Positions 18,681 through 29,531 are shown, counted from the first letter of the stretch. The stretch is 64,000 nt of DNA from Alteribacillus persepolensis (GCF_900099605.1 NZ_FNDK01000002.1:174131-238130); one strand, 5' to 3'. The notes: generated by a model not told the origin, from the sequence alone. Translations and numbers: made by a program.

Positions 18681-19616
18681 ATGCCAAAAGTAACTGCAAA
18701 TGACCTTGTCGAACACTTTAACCTGGAAGTGCTGGCAGGAGAAGATGAAGTACATCGTGCCATTACTACAAGTGATATATCCCGCCCTGGTATAGAGATG
18801 GCCGGTTTTTTCACGTATTATCCGGCGAAGCGTCTGCAGCTGTTTGGTCGTACGGAACTTTCTTTTTTTCAACAATTAACTAATGATGAAAAACAGGAAA
18901 GAATGGAAAAACTATGTACATATGACACACCGGGAATTATTATTTCACGAGGGTTGTCTGCCCCAAAAGAATTAATTGAAAGTGCAGAAAAAACAGGCGT
19001 TCCAATTATGCGTTCTGACGTGACAACAACACGACTCAGCAGTCAGCTTACGAACTACCTGGAAGCAAAGCTGGCAAAAGCAACAGCTGTACATGGCGTA
19101 CTGGTTGATATCTACGGTATCGGTGTTTTGTTAACGGGAGCCAGCGGTGTCGGGAAAAGTGAAACGGCGCTTGACCTTGTGCGGCGCGGCCATCGTCTCG
19201 TTGCTGATGATTCGGTGGAGATACGGCAGCAGCATGGAAATACGCTAGTCGGACGCCCCCCTGAGTTAATTCAGCATCTCTTGGAAATTCGCGGACTAGG
19301 CATAATCGACGTCATGACATTGTTTGGCGCAGGAGCCGTTCGCCCGTTTAAACGGATAGCGCTGACGATTCATTTGGAATTGTGGGATGAAAATAAAGCA
19401 TATGATCGTTTAGGGATTGAAGAAGCGACGATGAAAATTATTGATACCGAAATCCCAAAATACACAATACCAGTACGGCCAGGAAGAAACTTGGCAGTCA
19501 TCGTGGAAGTAGCAGCGATGAATTTTCGATTAAAACGAATGGGGATTAATACCGCCCAGCAGTTTTCTGATAAGTTGACAGATGTTATTGAAGAAGGAGA
19601 CCGAGAAGAATTTTAG
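18681..19616 (+). CDS. hprK: HPr kinase/phosphorylase
   Basis: 311-residue bifunctional enzyme that phosphorylates HPr and Crh on Ser46 and removes the phosphate with Pi. It controls CcpA-dependent catabolite repression. P-loop GASGVGKS begins at residue 153, as in B. subtilis. The HPrK signature [10 protein letters not shown] and capping-helix region [14 protein letters not shown] are intact. The N-terminal half is the DRTGG-like domain. AGGAGGGTG precedes ATG 18681. Heads the hprK-lgt-yvoD-ppaX-yvoF cluster. Its second target Crh is encoded in this window at 35.5 kb. Confidence 0.97.
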   Translation: MPKVTANDLVEHFNLEVLAGEDEVHRAITTSDISRPGIEMAGFFTYYPAKRLQLFGRTELSFFQQLTNDEKQERMEKLCTYDTPGIIISRGLSAPKELIESAEKTGVPIMRSDVTTTRLSSQLTNYLEAKLAKATAVHGVLVDIYGIGVLLTGASGVGKSETALDLVRRGHRLVADDSVEIRQQHGNTLVGRPPELIQHLLEIRGLGIIDVMTLFGAGAVRPFKRIALTIHLELWDENKAYDRLGIEEATMKIIDTEIPKYTIPVRPGRNLAVIVEVAAMNFRLKRMGINTAQQFSDKLTDVIEEGDREEF

Positions 19617-19640
19617 AGGGAAGATAGGAGAGGAACGGTC

Positions 19641-20522
19641 ATGATATATGCGATTCAGCCGCTTGATCGAGTTGCCTTTGAACTTGGGCCGCTGACGGTA
19701 TACTGGTATGGAGTAATTATAGGTATCGGAGCACTCCTTGGGTTTTTGATTGCTAATAGAGAAGCAAATAAACGCGGACTGCCGAAAGATGTGTTTGCTG
19801 ATTTGCTTATTTTTGCTATTCCAATTGCGATTGTATCCGCCCGGCTGTATTATGTCATTTTTAGATGGGATTATTACGGCGAGCATCCAGGTCAAATCGT
19901 TGCGATTTGGGAAGGCGGTCTTGCCATACACGGCGGCTTAATCGGTGCTGTTATCACGGCGATCGTGTTTTGCAAAAAACGCGGCATTTCTTTCTGGAAG
20001 CTGGCAGATATTGCGGCTCCAAGCATTATTCTCGCGCAGGCAATCGGCCGCTGGGGTAATTTTATGAATCAAGAAGCACATGGAGGGCCGGTGACACGAG
20101 ACTTTTTAGAAAGCTTGCAGCTGCCTGAGTTTATTATTAATCAAATGTATATTGATGGAACGTATTATCATCCTACTTTTTTGTATGAATCTGTATGGAA
20201 CCTTGCCGGATTTCTATTGCTGATCTTTTTGCGGCGTGTGAATTTGCGGCGCGGTGAATTGTTTTTAACGTACGTTATCTGGTATTCCGCAGGACGCTTT
20301 TTTATCGAAGGGATGCGTACCGACAGTCTTATGATCGGAGATATGCTGCGTACCGCACAAGTCATATCGGTCGTTCTCATCGTGACCGCTGTGGCGTTAT
20401 GGATATACCGCAGGCAGACAGGACTCGCTCGTGCTCATTATTTGGATAATGATGGAGCCGGAGTTCCAAAAAAGAAAAAAGCAGCATCAAAACAAAAGAA
20501 ACACAGCAAGAAAAAGAAATAA
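19641..20522 (+). CDS. lgt: Prolipoprotein diacylglyceryl transferase
   Basis: 293-residue seven-TM membrane enzyme that attaches diacylglycerol to the lipobox Cys of prolipoproteins (substrates here include CccB and TctC). The Lgt signature [14 protein letters not shown] is present, with the conserved HGG segment (AIHGGLIG) and WxEGLAIHG-like region. The C-terminus is a Lys-rich tail (last 20 residues, 13 Lys), which should be cytosolic. 24 nt after hprK, same operon. Confidence 0.96.
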   Translation: MIYAIQPLDRVAFELGPLTVYWYGVIIGIGALLGFLIANREANKRGLPKDVFADLLIFAIPIAIVSARLYYVIFRWDYYGEHPGQIVAIWEGGLAIHGGLIGAVITAIVFCKKRGISFWKLADIAAPSIILAQAIGRWGNFMNQEAHGGPVTRDFLESLQLPEFIINQMYIDGTYYHPTFLYESVWNLAGFLLLIFLRRVNLRRGELFLTYVIWYSAGRFFIEGMRTDSLMIGDMLRTAQVISVVLIVTAVALWIYRRQTGLARAHYLDNDGAGVPKKKKAASKQKKHSKKKK

Positions 20523-20547
20523 GGACATGCATGAATCCTTCCTTCTG

Positions 20548-20573
20548 ACTCGGCTTTGACGAGCCGGGTTTTT
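20548..20573 (+). terminator. Weak terminator or attenuator after lgt
   Basis: ACTCGGCT (20548-20555) pairs with AGCCGGGT (20562-20569), followed by TTTT. It lies inside the apparent operon, so it may only dampen read-through. Confidence 0.5.
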
Positions 20574-20596
20574 CGTGCACAAACGGAGGAGATACG

Positions 20597-21547
20597 ATGG
20601 AAACGTTGAAAAAAGGCTTGCTTGTCGGCTTTCAAACAACGTGGATGCTAGGGAAAATTATTTTTCCGATTACTTTTATCATCACGGTATTAAGTTACAC
20701 GCCAGTGCTTGACTGGCTTGCCGGTTTGGTAGCTCCTTTCATGGGATGGGTCGGCCTGCCAGGGGAGGCGGCCATACCACTTGTTTTAGGGAACGTACTT
20801 AATTTGTACGCAGCGATTGGTGCAATTTTATCGATGGATTTAACAGTCAAGGAAGTCTTTATTCTCGCGGTAATGTTGTCATTTTCCCACAATTTATTTG
20901 TGGAATCAGCCCTTGCTGTGAAAGTCGGCATTCGTATGTCAGTCGTATTAGCGGTGAGAATAGGGCTGGCTGTTTTTTCTGCGTTCATGATTCATTGGCT
21001 TTGGCAAGGAGGTTCTGAACAAGCTCAGTATGGGTTTGTATCAGCAAGTGAGCAAACGACAGCGTCAACGATAGGAGGCATCATGTGGGATGGAGCCGCC
21101 AGTGCTTTCACTGGTGTCGTGCAAATCGCTGTGGTCGTTATTCCAATTATGATCTTTATTCAAGTGATGAAAGATTTAAAGTGGCTGCAAGTGTTCTCTT
21201 CCTGGATGACGCCGTTTACGAGAATGATGGGCATTCGCCCGAACACATCGACTACGCTTGCTTCTGGTATCGTATTTGGCCTGGCTTTCGGGGCAGGAGT
21301 AATGATGCAGGCCATTAAAGAAGACAATGTCAGCAAAAAAGATCTGTATCTTGTGTTTATCTTTCTTGTTGCATGCCACGCTGTAGTAGAAGATACGTTA
21401 ATTTTCATTCCGCTTGGCATCCCAGTACTGCCGCTGCTCATTATTCGACTCGTCACAGCTGTGCTCTTGACAATGGCTGTAGCGTATATTTGGAACAGAT
21501 CAGAAAAAAGGGGATATGCCCGCAAGGAGGCAACATATGACTATTAA
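20597..21547 (+). CDS. yvoD: Nucleoside-recognition (Gate) domain membrane protein YvoD
   Basis: 316-residue polytopic membrane protein with two Gate domains (residues about 45-150 and 175-290), typical segments being GLPGEAAIPLVLGNVLNLY and VVEDTLIFIPLGI. Related to the spore-maturation SpmA/SpmB and nucleoside-transporter Gate family; substrate unknown. GGAGGAG precedes ATG. Its last 11 bp overlap the start of ppaX. The position between lgt and ppaX is the same in B. subtilis. Confidence 0.9.
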   Translation: METLKKGLLVGFQTTWMLGKIIFPITFIITVLSYTPVLDWLAGLVAPFMGWVGLPGEAAIPLVLGNVLNLYAAIGAILSMDLTVKEVFILAVMLSFSHNLFVESALAVKVGIRMSVVLAVRIGLAVFSAFMIHWLWQGGSEQAQYGFVSASEQTTASTIGGIMWDGAASAFTGVVQIAVVVIPIMIFIQVMKDLKWLQVFSSWMTPFTRMMGIRPNTSTTLASGIVFGLAFGAGVMMQAIKEDNVSKKDLYLVFIFLVACHAVVEDTLIFIPLGIPVLPLLIIRLVTAVLLTMAVAYIWNRSEKRGYARKEATYDY

Positions 21548-22184
21548 TACGGTTTTATTCGACTTTGACGGAACACTCGTAAATACCAATGAGTTGATTA
21601 TTGCATCGTACCAACATGCGCTGGAGGGTTATGTCCCGCATCCATACAGCCGGGAAGATATTATCAGCTATATTGGTTTACCGTTATCCGACAGCTTTAA
21701 ACAAATCGCTCCCGAACAGGCAGAGGAGTTAATGAAGCGGTATCAAAAGCATAATTTTGCTCATCACGATGAATTAATTGAAGAGTACGAAGGGGTTTTG
21801 GACACGGTGAAGCGGCTGTACGAGGAAGGGTACAAGCTTGGTGTGGTAACAACAAAGCGAAGACAATCGACGGAAAAAGGACTTCAGGCCTCAGGGCTGT
21901 CTCGTTATTTTTCCAGTGTTGTCACATTTAACGATGTAGAACACGTCAAGCCTGATCCAGAACCTATTGTGAAAGCGATGAATGAATTGCAGTCACAGCC
22001 GCAGGAATGTGTGATGGTAGGCGACAGCCAATACGATATTCTTGCTGGTAAAAACGCTGGTGTGCAAACAGCCGGCGTGGCATGGACGATTAAAGGAGAA
22101 GATTATTTGGCTTCCTATGAACCGGATGTGATGCTGAAAAAAATGCCGGATTTATTAACATATCTTGGAGAGCAGACAAGATGA
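21537..22184 (+). CDS. ppaX: Pyrophosphatase PpaX (HAD superfamily)
   Basis: 215-residue HAD hydrolase that degrades the pyrophosphate made by HprK/P during dephosphorylation of Ser46-P HPr. Motif I DFDGTLVNT, motif II VTT, motif III with K in VKPDPEP and motif IV GDSQYD are all intact. Length equals B. subtilis PpaX (216). The ORF opens at 21516, but AAGGAGG (21524-21530) is 6 nt before ATG 21537, the family start. Overlaps yvoD and yvoF, so tightly coupled. Confidence 0.95.
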   Translation: MTINTVLFDFDGTLVNTNELIIASYQHALEGYVPHPYSREDIISYIGLPLSDSFKQIAPEQAEELMKRYQKHNFAHHDELIEEYEGVLDTVKRLYEEGYKLGVVTTKRRQSTEKGLQASGLSRYFSSVVTFNDVEHVKPDPEPIVKAMNELQSQPQECVMVGDSQYDILAGKNAGVQTAGVAWTIKGEDYLASYEPDVMLKKMPDLLTYLGEQTR

Positions 22185-22684
22185 GGCGAACCAAGCGGTA
22201 TCCTGTATCGTCTGCTAATTCCCTGTGGCACATTTACAAGACCGTGCCGTTTCTTAAAGTGGTGAAAAACTTTATTATTATACAAATAGCGCGCTATACT
22301 CCGTTTATGTCCATGAAAAATTGGCTGTACCGCACCTTTTTAAAAATGGAGGTTGGAAAGACAACGTCTTTTGCGCTTATGGTGATGCCAGATATCATGT
22401 TTCCTGAAAAGATTCGGGTTGGCCATAACAGTGTGATTGGTTACAATACGACCATTCTGGCCCATGAATACTTAATTGAAGAATATCGAATTGGTTTAGT
22501 GGAAATTGGCAGCAATGTACTCATCGGTGCTAATTCAACGATTTTGCCCGGAGTAAAAATTGGAGATGGCGCTGTCATTGCAGCTGGTTCGGTGGTGCAT
22601 AAAGATGTGGCACCAAATAGCTTTGTCGGCGGCAATCCGTTGCAGTTGATTCGTGAACACGCAGAAAAAGAAACTTCCCGCTAG
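22181..22684 (+). CDS. yvoF: Hexapeptide-repeat acetyltransferase YvoF
   Basis: 167-residue left-handed beta-helix acyltransferase: hexapeptide repeats run from IRVGHNSVIGYNTTI to IGANSTILPGVKIGDGAVIAAGSVVHKDV, with a C-terminal VGGNPLQLIR cap typical of LacA/CysE-like transferases. Acceptor unknown. ATG overlaps the ppaX TGA. The stop codon is the last triplet of the left arm of a 20-bp terminator stem. Confidence 0.9.
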   Translation: MRRTKRYPVSSANSLWHIYKTVPFLKVVKNFIIIQIARYTPFMSMKNWLYRTFLKMEVGKTTSFALMVMPDIMFPEKIRVGHNSVIGYNTTILAHEYLIEEYRIGLVEIGSNVLIGANSTILPGVKIGDGAVIAAGSVVHKDVAPNSFVGGNPLQLIREHAEKETSR

Positions 22685-22718
22685 CAGAAAACATTGTTCT
22701 AGCGGGAAGTTTCTTTTT
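22665..22718. terminator. Perfect 20-bp inverted-repeat terminator overlapping the yvoF stop codon
   Basis: Bases 22665-22684 are the exact reverse complement of 22699-22718 (loop 14 nt). The arm runs from an A-tract through ACTTCCCGCTAG, so the element can terminate in both directions. The TAG stop of yvoF (22682-22684) is inside the stem. Confidence 0.9.
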
Positions 22719-22823
22719 CTATTAGCCGAATTCCCTTTTTCGAGGACGCTTGCGCTTTTCTTTATATGGCGCATGTTTCGGTTTCGATAAGAGAAAATAA
22801 AAAAAGGTCTGTGTTTCCTTCTA

Positions 22824-22852
22824 TTGACGGAAAAGAAGAAGCGGTGTAAACT
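22824..22852 (+). promoter_or_regulatory. Sigma-A promoter of the his operon
   Basis: TTGACG (22824-22829), 17-nt spacer, TAAACT (22847-22852). Predicted start near 22859. No T-box signature is seen in the leader. Confidence 0.6.
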
Positions 22853-22874
22853 ACACGATATATTCTTTATCTTA

Positions 22875-22894
22875 TTAGTACATTAGCATACTAA
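22875..22894 (+). promoter_or_regulatory. Palindrome downstream of the his promoter, candidate operator
   Basis: TTAGTA (22875-22880), 8 nt, TACTAA (22889-22894): perfect inverted half-sites at about +16 to +35. A TrpR-family regulator of his genes (YerC/HisR) has been proposed in Firmicutes; whether this is its site is untested. Confidence 0.45.
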
Positions 22895-22956
22895 AGTGGG
22901 ACATAAACATAACAGTGAATAACTTATCAAGGAGAGACACGGAAGGAGCTTGCGCA

Positions 22957-24144
22957 ATGAGCAAACCGTTTATGTTTGAAAAGCCAGTTGGAATGAGAGA
23001 CACATTACCAGCTTATTACCAGACAAAAAACAAAATTAGACAACGTATGAAAAAGGAAATTGATAGTTGGGGATATGTACCAATCGAAACACCGGCATTA
23101 GAATATTATGACACCGTCGGTACAGCTTCTGCGATTCTAGATCAACAATTATTCAAACTCCTCGACCAGCAAGGCAATACCTTGGTTCTTCGTCCAGACA
23201 TGACGGCTCCAATTGCCCGTGTGGCAGCTTCGAGTTTAAAGGACCAAGCGTTTCCGCTGCGCCTTTCTTATCACAGCCCTTTGTTTCGCGCACAGCAAAA
23301 AGAAGGCGGCAGACCAGCTGAATTTGAGCAAATGGGTGTAGAACTTGTTGGAGATGGCACCTCTAGTGCAGATGGGGAAGTCATCGCACTTATGGCGGCC
23401 ACACTTAAAAAAGCCGGTTTGCAAGACTTTCAAATCGCGATTGGCCATATTGGCTACGTGAATGCGCTCTTGCTCGATGTCGTCGGAAGCGAGGAGCGTG
23501 CTGATACGCTGCGCCGTTACTTATATGAGAAAAATTATGTTGGATTCAAACAGCACGTCAAGAGCCTTCCGCTCTCTTCAATTGATGAAAAGCGCCTGCT
23601 TGGATTGCTGCAATTAAGAGGTGGTGCAGAAAAGTTAAATGATGCCCAAGAGCTTGTTCAAAATGGCGATGCTGCTCAAGCGCTTCATGATTTACACCAG
23701 CTCTTTGATGTATTAGAAGCCTATGGTGTAAGTGAGCATATTAAATTAGATTTAAACCTAGTCATGCACATGAGCTACTACACAGGAGTCGTATTTGAAG
23801 GCTATGGCAGCAAGCTCGGCTTCCCTTTATCGAGCGGCGGACGGTATGATGAGCTGCTGCAAAAGTTTCATCGTCCAGCACGTGCGACAGGGTTTGGCAT
23901 TCGGTTGGATTTATTAGTAGAAGCGGTCGGAGAAACAGAAGGCCTGCCGCAGCAGACGTGCATCCTGTTTAGCAAAGAGCGCAGAAAAGAAGCAATTAAA
24001 GAAGCGGCACAACTTCGTGAAGACGGCCGGTCTGTTGTGCTTCAAGACTTACAAGGTGTAGAAAACGTGGACGAGTTAAGCGAAGCCTATGAAGAAGTGT
24101 ATTATTTTATAGGAAAGAAGCAAGGAGGCAGCAGTCATGAGTGA
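22957..24144 (+). CDS. hisZ: ATP phosphoribosyltransferase regulatory subunit HisZ
   Basis: 395-residue class II histidyl-tRNA-synthetase-like protein that lacks aminoacylation function and activates the short-form HisG in the first step of histidine synthesis. Motif 2-like [11 protein letters not shown] (about residue 82) and motif 3-like GGRYDELL with FGIRLDLL near residue 325 are seen. The ORF extends up to 22915, but ATG 22957 has AAGGAG (22943-22948) at 8 nt and begins [15 protein letters not shown], as in the family. First gene of the his operon; overlaps hisG by 8 bp. Confidence 0.95.
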   Translation: MSKPFMFEKPVGMRDTLPAYYQTKNKIRQRMKKEIDSWGYVPIETPALEYYDTVGTASAILDQQLFKLLDQQGNTLVLRPDMTAPIARVAASSLKDQAFPLRLSYHSPLFRAQQKEGGRPAEFEQMGVELVGDGTSSADGEVIALMAATLKKAGLQDFQIAIGHIGYVNALLLDVVGSEERADTLRRYLYEKNYVGFKQHVKSLPLSSIDEKRLLGLLQLRGGAEKLNDAQELVQNGDAAQALHDLHQLFDVLEAYGVSEHIKLDLNLVMHMSYYTGVVFEGYGSKLGFPLSSGGRYDELLQKFHRPARATGFGIRLDLLVEAVGETEGLPQQTCILFSKERRKEAIKEAAQLREDGRSVVLQDLQGVENVDELSEAYEEVYYFIGKKQGGSSHE

Positions 24145-24775
24145 ACCACTAACGGTAGCGATGCCAAAAGGGCGTATCTTTGAAGAAGCAGTGGAACTTC
24201 TCCGTGAAGCAGGCTTTCCACTGCCCCCTGAGTTTGACGATTCCCGAAAATTAATTGTCGATGCGAATGAAGCAGACCTTCGTTTTATTTTGGCCAAGCC
24301 GATGGACGTGCCTACATATGTGGAGCACGGTGTCGCTGACCTTGGTGTGGCGGGGAAAGACACAATGATTGAAGAAGAGCGTGACGTATACGAAGTGCTC
24401 GACTTAAATATTAGTGAATGCTACTTAGCGGTAGCCGGCCTTCCTGGTTATGAGAAATCTGATATTAATCCAAAGGTTGCCTCGAAATATCCCAATCTTG
24501 CTACTCAATATTTTAAAGAACAAGGCGAACAAGTAGAAATTATTAAACTGAACGGCTCCATTGAGCTTGCACCGCTTGTAGGACTTGCAGACCGTATTGT
24601 TGATATCGTGTCGACAGGACGTACGCTACGGGAAAACGGTTTGGTTGAGTTAGAAACAATCGTACCTATTACGTCACGGCTTATCGTCAATCCTGTTAGT
24701 TACCGCATGAAAGACACACGCATCGATGACTTGGTTGAACGGCTTGCCAAAGTGGTAGAGGAGGATGACGAGTGA
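24137..24775 (+). CDS. hisG: ATP phosphoribosyltransferase, short form
   Basis: 212-residue catalytic subunit that joins ATP and PRPP. Begins [14 protein letters not shown] and carries the PRPP loop [16 protein letters not shown] (near residue 155). It lacks the C-terminal ACT-like regulatory domain, which fits the presence of hisZ. AAGGAGG (24122-24128) precedes ATG. Overlaps hisD by the GTGA junction. Confidence 0.97.
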   Translation: MSEPLTVAMPKGRIFEEAVELLREAGFPLPPEFDDSRKLIVDANEADLRFILAKPMDVPTYVEHGVADLGVAGKDTMIEEERDVYEVLDLNISECYLAVAGLPGYEKSDINPKVASKYPNLATQYFKEQGEQVEIIKLNGSIELAPLVGLADRIVDIVSTGRTLRENGLVELETIVPITSRLIVNPVSYRMKDTRIDDLVERLAKVVEEDDE

Positions 24776-26046
24776 AAATTATCGATTTGACAGATGATGT
24801 GAGTTTAAAAAGAGATATAGAAGCAGGGACAGAAAAACAGCGGGAATCCGTAGACGCTATTATTCACCAAGTTCGTGACAAAGGTGATGAGGCACTGCGT
24901 GATTTAACGGAAATGTTTGACGGTGTTCGTTTGGATCACTTTTTTGTAACGCAAGAAGAAATTGAGGAAGCGTATCAAAACATTGATGATACCGTGTTAG
25001 AATCTTTGCGTCGTGCTGCTGGCAACATCCGCTCGTTTCACGAAAAACAGACTCGTCAATCTTGGTTTACGACAAGTGAAGATGGCACCTTACTGGGGCA
25101 GAAAATAACTCCGCTCGATTCTGCAGGTGTATACGTACCGGGCGGAAAAGCTGCGTATCCATCGACCATTATGATGAATGTGATTCCAGCACAAGTAGCA
25201 GGTGTGAAAGATATCGTGATGACATCTCCTCCAAATAAAGAGGGAAAACTTGCACCTGCTGTCCTCGCCACTGCAGCAGAGCTTGGCATTACTCATATTT
25301 TAAAAGCAGGCGGGGCCCAGGCGGTTGCTGCGCTTGCTTATGGGACAGAAAGTGTTCCTGCTGTCGATAAAATCACAGGCCCCGGCAACATTTTTGTAGC
25401 ACTGGCTAAGCGCGAAGTGTTTGGCCAAGTTGATATTGATATGATTGCCGGGCCAAGTGAAGTCGTTGTTCTGGCTGATGATTATGCACGTCCGGATTAT
25501 ATTGCAGCGGACCTTCTTTCACAGGCGGAACACGATGAAATGGCCTCCGCTATTCTTGTGACAACATCGCAGGAAGTTGCGAAAAAAACAAGTATAGAAG
25601 TCGAAAAGCAATTGGCAGACTTGCCGAGAAAAGAGATTGCCCAAGCATCTGTCAACACACACGGAGCGATTTACGTCGCACGTTCTCTTCACGAAGCGAT
25701 AGAAGCAGTAAACAAGCTTGCACCAGAGCACTTAGAAGTGTTGACCGAGCGTCCGTATGACGTCTTGGGCATGATTCGTCACGCTGGTGCGGTCTTTCTT
25801 GGTCCATTAAGTCCTGAGCCAATTGGTGATTATTTTGCCGGCCCGAACCATGTACTGCCCACAAATGGAACTGCACGGTTTTCCAGTCCGTTAAATGTGG
25901 ACGACTTTACGAAAAAATCCAGTATTATTTCTTACAGTAAAGCAGCATTTTCCCGCGATGCAGATGATGTAGCAGCAATTGCACGACTAGAAGGATTAGA
26001 AGCACACGCGCGTTCCATTGACATTCGTAAAAAGGGGGAGAGCTAA
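24772..26046 (+). CDS. hisD: Histidinol dehydrogenase
   Basis: 424-residue Zn enzyme for the last two oxidations of histidine synthesis. Seen: [13 protein letters not shown], the signature region [14 protein letters not shown] with [19 protein letters not shown] with Zn-ligand Gln/His, and the C-terminal GPNHVLPT His. GTG start within the hisG stop. Full length. Confidence 0.97.
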   Translation: MKIIDLTDDVSLKRDIEAGTEKQRESVDAIIHQVRDKGDEALRDLTEMFDGVRLDHFFVTQEEIEEAYQNIDDTVLESLRRAAGNIRSFHEKQTRQSWFTTSEDGTLLGQKITPLDSAGVYVPGGKAAYPSTIMMNVIPAQVAGVKDIVMTSPPNKEGKLAPAVLATAAELGITHILKAGGAQAVAALAYGTESVPAVDKITGPGNIFVALAKREVFGQVDIDMIAGPSEVVVLADDYARPDYIAADLLSQAEHDEMASAILVTTSQEVAKKTSIEVEKQLADLPRKEIAQASVNTHGAIYVARSLHEAIEAVNKLAPEHLEVLTERPYDVLGMIRHAGAVFLGPLSPEPIGDYFAGPNHVLPTNGTARFSSPLNVDDFTKKSSIISYSKAAFSRDADDVAAIARLEGLEAHARSIDIRKKGES

Positions 26047-26636
26047 TGGTGGAGAGAAAAAGCCAGATCGAGCGAAAAACAGGCGAGACACATGTTCAGT
26101 TAGAAATGAACATTGATGGAGAAGGAAACAGCCAGATTGAGACGAATGTTCCGTTTATAACACATATGCTTGAGTTGTTTACAAAGCACGGCCATTTTGA
26201 CTTAACGGTGGATGCTAAAGGAGATACCGAGGTGGACGATCATCATACCACAGAAGATATCGGTATTTGTCTTGGTCAAGTATTCAACGAAGCACTTGGT
26301 GATAAAAAAGGTATACGCCGTTATGGAAATTCATTTGTTCCAATGGATGAGACGCTTGCACAAGTAGTCGTGGACTTAAGCAATCGCCCCCACCTTGAAT
26401 GCCGGGCCGAGTTTCCAAGTCAAAAAGTGGGCACATTTGATACCGAACTTGTGCATGAGTTTTTATGGAAGTTTGCTCTTGAAGCTCGAATGAACTTACA
26501 TGTTATTGTCCACTACGGACAAAATACGCATCATATCATTGAAGCAATTTTTAAAGCGATGGCACGTGCACTAGACGAGGCGGCGCAGCACGATGAACGA
26601 GTAAAAGGAGTGCCGTCCACAAAAGGGATGCTGTAA
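26046..26636 (+). CDS. hisB: Imidazoleglycerol-phosphate dehydratase
   Basis: 196-residue monofunctional IGPD. The Mn-binding signatures [10 protein letters not shown] and the second His cluster [14 protein letters not shown] are intact, as is SGMDETL-like PMDETLAQ. There is no N-terminal phosphatase domain, so histidinol phosphatase must be encoded elsewhere (none in this window). ATG shares one base with the hisD stop; GTG 26049 is an alternative. Confidence 0.97.
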   Translation: MVERKSQIERKTGETHVQLEMNIDGEGNSQIETNVPFITHMLELFTKHGHFDLTVDAKGDTEVDDHHTTEDIGICLGQVFNEALGDKKGIRRYGNSFVPMDETLAQVVVDLSNRPHLECRAEFPSQKVGTFDTELVHEFLWKFALEARMNLHVIVHYGQNTHHIIEAIFKAMARALDEAAQHDERVKGVPSTKGML

Positions 26637-26675
26637 ATCAGGTGTATACGATTTGTCTTGAATGCAAGAGTGTCT

Positions 26676-26684
26676 TGATATGAT
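26676..26684 (+). promoter_or_regulatory. Possible internal promoter before hisH
   Basis: TGATATGAT fits an extended -10, located in the only sizeable gap (69 bp) inside the his operon. Upstream TTGAAT is at 15-nt spacing. Confidence 0.3.
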
Positions 26685-26705
26685 ACAGAAAGGAATGAGA
26701 GAGGC

Positions 26706-27350
26706 ATGATTGGAATTATCGACTATGGTATGGGGAATCTGCATAGTGTCAGCAAAGCGCTTGAACGGCTTGACCTTTCTTATTTCTTGTCCGAAGCCCC
26801 AGCAGAGCTGGCAAAGGCAGAGGGGTTAATCCTGCCTGGAGTTGGTTCTTTTAAAGATGCGATGACATTATTAAAAGAAAAAGAACAGGAAGCATTTATT
26901 AAAATGTGGGTGCGTGATGGAAAGCCGCTTTTAGGCATCTGCCTTGGCATGCAATTATTATTTGAAGGAAGCGAAGAAAATGGCAGCACCGAAGGTCTTG
27001 GCTTTTTGCCAGGTTATGCGAAGCGTTTTACGGGTGAGGCGGAAAGCGGGGAAAACTACAAAGTTCCGCACATGGGCTGGAACAAATTGATGTTCCAACA
27101 GCCTGATCACCCATTATTACAAAACACAGAAGAAGGGCATGTGTATTTTGTACACTCCTACGTTATCGATACAAAAGAAGAAGATGTATTAATCGCAACA
27201 AGTGATTATTACCGGGAAGTGCCAGCGGTTGTTGGACACAAAAACGTGATGGGCACACAGTTTCACCCGGAGAAAAGCAGCCAGCTTGGCATGAAAATGT
27301 TGGAGAACTTTGGAAAAGTGGTTGCGGAAGGGAGCAAAAAGTATGAGTAA
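26706..27350 (+). CDS. hisH: Imidazole glycerol phosphate synthase, glutaminase subunit
   Basis: 214-residue class I glutamine amidotransferase. Begins [14 protein letters not shown]. The nucleophile elbow GICLGMQLL (Cys about residue 82) and the His-Glu pair TQFHPEKSS are present. It supplies ammonia to HisF. Overlaps hisA by 8 bp. Confidence 0.96.
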   Translation: MIGIIDYGMGNLHSVSKALERLDLSYFLSEAPAELAKAEGLILPGVGSFKDAMTLLKEKEQEAFIKMWVRDGKPLLGICLGMQLLFEGSEENGSTEGLGFLPGYAKRFTGEAESGENYKVPHMGWNKLMFQQPDHPLLQNTEEGHVYFVHSYVIDTKEEDVLIATSDYYREVPAVVGHKNVMGTQFHPEKSSQLGMKMLENFGKVVAEGSKKYE

Positions 27351-28074
27351 GTTTCATATTTATCCAGCAATCGATATTCGAGGCGGCAAGTGTGTCCGTC
27401 TTTTACAAGGAGATTATGCAAAAGAAACAGTATATGGGGATTCTCCATTTGATATGGCAGCACGTTTTGAAAAGGCCGGGGCAGAGTGGATACATATGGT
27501 TGATTTGGATGGTGCTAAAGAAAAACGTCGTGTCAATCACGAATCGGTCATTAAAGCAGCCAAAGAGCTTTCTGCCAACATTCAAGTAGGCGGGGGAATT
27601 CGTACAGCAGAAGATGTTGAATATTACTTAAACAATGGCGTGGACCGTGTAATTTTAGGAAGTGTGGCTGTTCAGCACCCTGAATTTGCTAAAGAAATGC
27701 TTCGTACCTATAAAGAAAAAATAGCGATTGGCCTGGATGCTAGAGATGGATATGTAGCGGTGAACGGATGGCTGGAAACTTCTGAGGTAACTGCTGTGGA
27801 GTTAGGCAAAAAGATGGCCGAATTTGGTGCACAAACATTTATCTTCACAGATATTGCCAAAGACGGTATGCTGTCAGGCCCGAATGTGACTGCTATTTGC
27901 GACTTAGCGAAAGCAACAGGTAAAAAGGTGATTGCCTCTGGTGGTGTGAGTAAGCCAGATGACATCAAAGAGTTGGCCGCGCACCGCGAAGAAGGGGTAT
28001 CTGGTGTGATCATCGGAAAAGCCATTTACACAGGAAAAGTTGATGTGGACCAAGCACTAGCGGAGGTGGAGTGA
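27343..28074 (+). CDS. hisA: ProFAR isomerase HisA
   Basis: 243-residue TIM-barrel Amadori isomerase. N-terminal catalytic Asp in [19 protein letters not shown] phosphate site, second catalytic Asp in [12 protein letters not shown], and SGGVS. The frame extends to 27310, but ATG 27343 has AAGGGAG (27328-27334) at 8 nt and matches the family N-terminus. Confidence 0.96.
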   Translation: MSKFHIYPAIDIRGGKCVRLLQGDYAKETVYGDSPFDMAARFEKAGAEWIHMVDLDGAKEKRRVNHESVIKAAKELSANIQVGGGIRTAEDVEYYLNNGVDRVILGSVAVQHPEFAKEMLRTYKEKIAIGLDARDGYVAVNGWLETSEVTAVELGKKMAEFGAQTFIFTDIAKDGMLSGPNVTAICDLAKATGKKVIASGGVSKPDDIKELAAHREEGVSGVIIGKAIYTGKVDVDQALAEVE

Positions 28075-28076
28075 TC

Positions 28077-28835
28077 ATGCTGACCAAGCGAATTATTCCA
28101 TGTCTGGATGTTAAAGAAGGACGAGTAGTGAAAGGCGTACAATTTGTCGATTTAAGGGATGCTGGTGATCCAGTTGAATTAGCCGCTTTTTATGATGAAC
28201 AAGGAGCGGATGAGCTCGTATTTCTGGATATCTCTGCTTCCCATGAAGGCCGTAAAACGATGGTAGAAGTTGTAAGAGAAGTAGCCGGGAAATTGGCGAT
28301 ACCATTTACGGTTGGTGGAGGAATTAATGCATTAGATGACATGCGCACGATTCTGCGTGCTGGTGCGGATAAAGTATCCTTAAATACGGCGGCCGTGAAA
28401 CGCCCAGAATTAATTACGGAAGGATCCGATTATTTTGGGTCTCAGTGTATCGTTGTTGCGATTGATGCGAAATACGATGACGAGTTAGGGTCTTGGCGTA
28501 TTTATACTCATGGCGGCCGGAAGCCGACTGATTGGGAAGTAACAGATTGGGCAAAAGAGGTTGTAAAGCGCGGCGCCGGTGAGATTTTACTAACCAGCAT
28601 GGACCAAGACGGAGCAAAAACGGGCTTTGACCTTGCGTTGACCAAAAAGGTAAATGAAGCAGTATCCGTTCCAGTCATTGCTTCTGGCGGTGCGGGAGCC
28701 AAACAAGATTTTGTTGGTGTATTTGAAGATGCTCAAGCTGATGCAGCACTGGCTGCTTCGATTTTTCATTATAAAGAAACATCTGTAGAAGAAGTAAAAT
28801 CTTATCTGCGTGAAAAAGGGGTGCGTGTTCGATGA
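28077..28835 (+). CDS. hisF: Imidazole glycerol phosphate synthase, cyclase subunit
   Basis: 252-residue TIM barrel, paralogue of HisA. Catalytic Asp in [14 protein letters not shown] and [12 protein letters not shown], phosphate sites GGGI and SGGAG. GTG 28071 is possible but only 4 nt from GGAGG (28062-28066); ATG 28077 at 10 nt is preferred. ATGA junction to hisI. Confidence 0.96.
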   Translation: MLTKRIIPCLDVKEGRVVKGVQFVDLRDAGDPVELAAFYDEQGADELVFLDISASHEGRKTMVEVVREVAGKLAIPFTVGGGINALDDMRTILRAGADKVSLNTAAVKRPELITEGSDYFGSQCIVVAIDAKYDDELGSWRIYTHGGRKPTDWEVTDWAKEVVKRGAGEILLTSMDQDGAKTGFDLALTKKVNEAVSVPVIASGGAGAKQDFVGVFEDAQADAALAASIFHYKETSVEEVKSYLREKGVRVR

Positions 28836-29461
28836 ACCTAGATGAGCTGACATTTGATGAAAATGGATTAATTCCAGCCATTGTTCAAGATGAAGTGAGT
28901 AAAGAAGTACTGACGCTTGCTTATATGAATAAAGAATCACTGCAAAAAACAATGGAGACAAAAGAAACGTGGTTTTACAGCCGTTCCCGCCAGGAGTTGT
29001 GGCATAAAGGGGAAACGTCTGGCAACACTCAGCGAGTGTCCGATATTCGCTATGACTGCGACAAGGATGCACTGGTCGTCAAAGTACTGCCAGCTGGTCC
29101 GGCTTGTCATAAAGGAACATACAGTTGTTTTAACGAGTCCTTATTAGACAATCATGCAGATCCGAAAGAGAATCGTTTCCACATTTTAAATGAACTTGAA
29201 AAAACCATTGCCAAACGTGAAGTCCAAATGCCGGAAGGGGCGTACACTACATACCTCTTTTCTGAAGGTGTGGATAAAATTCTAAAGAAAGTCGGAGAAG
29301 AAGCCAGTGAAGTTATCATTGCTTCGAAAAACCGCGATTACGACGAATTAAAATGGGAGAGTGCGGATCTGCTTTATCATTTGTTTGTATTGCTTCGTGA
29401 GCAAAAATTACCTCTCGATGCAGTATTAGAAGTGTTAGAAGAGCGCCACGGTAACAAGTAA
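28832..29461 (+). CDS. hisI: Bifunctional PR-AMP cyclohydrolase / PR-ATP pyrophosphatase
   Basis: 209-residue fusion. HisI domain (residues 1-115) with [21 protein letters not shown] and Zn/Mg-site DCDKDALVV; HisE domain (about 120-209) with [12 protein letters not shown] and ESADLLYH. It performs steps 2 and 3 of histidine synthesis. Often called hisIE. Last his gene; a strong terminator follows. Confidence 0.96.
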   Translation: MNLDELTFDENGLIPAIVQDEVSKEVLTLAYMNKESLQKTMETKETWFYSRSRQELWHKGETSGNTQRVSDIRYDCDKDALVVKVLPAGPACHKGTYSCFNESLLDNHADPKENRFHILNELEKTIAKREVQMPEGAYTTYLFSEGVDKILKKVGEEASEVIIASKNRDYDELKWESADLLYHLFVLLREQKLPLDAVLEVLEERHGNK

Positions 29462-29470
29462 TCTCAAGAG

Positions 29471-29518
29471 AAGCTGTTCGATGGCAGGGGGATTTTCCCT
29501 AAACGAACAGCTTTTTTT
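29471..29518 (+). terminator. Terminator of the his operon
   Basis: AAGCTGTTCG (29471-29480) pairs with CGAACAGCTT (29504-29513), with an inner AGGG/CCCT pairing, then a T run. Confidence 0.88.
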
Positions 29519-29531
29519 CCTTTCTTTAGGA

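Noticed and set aside
22720..22956. T-box or riboswitch in the his leader
   Set aside because: The conserved T-box sequence and stem series are absent; only a promoter and a palindrome are visible.
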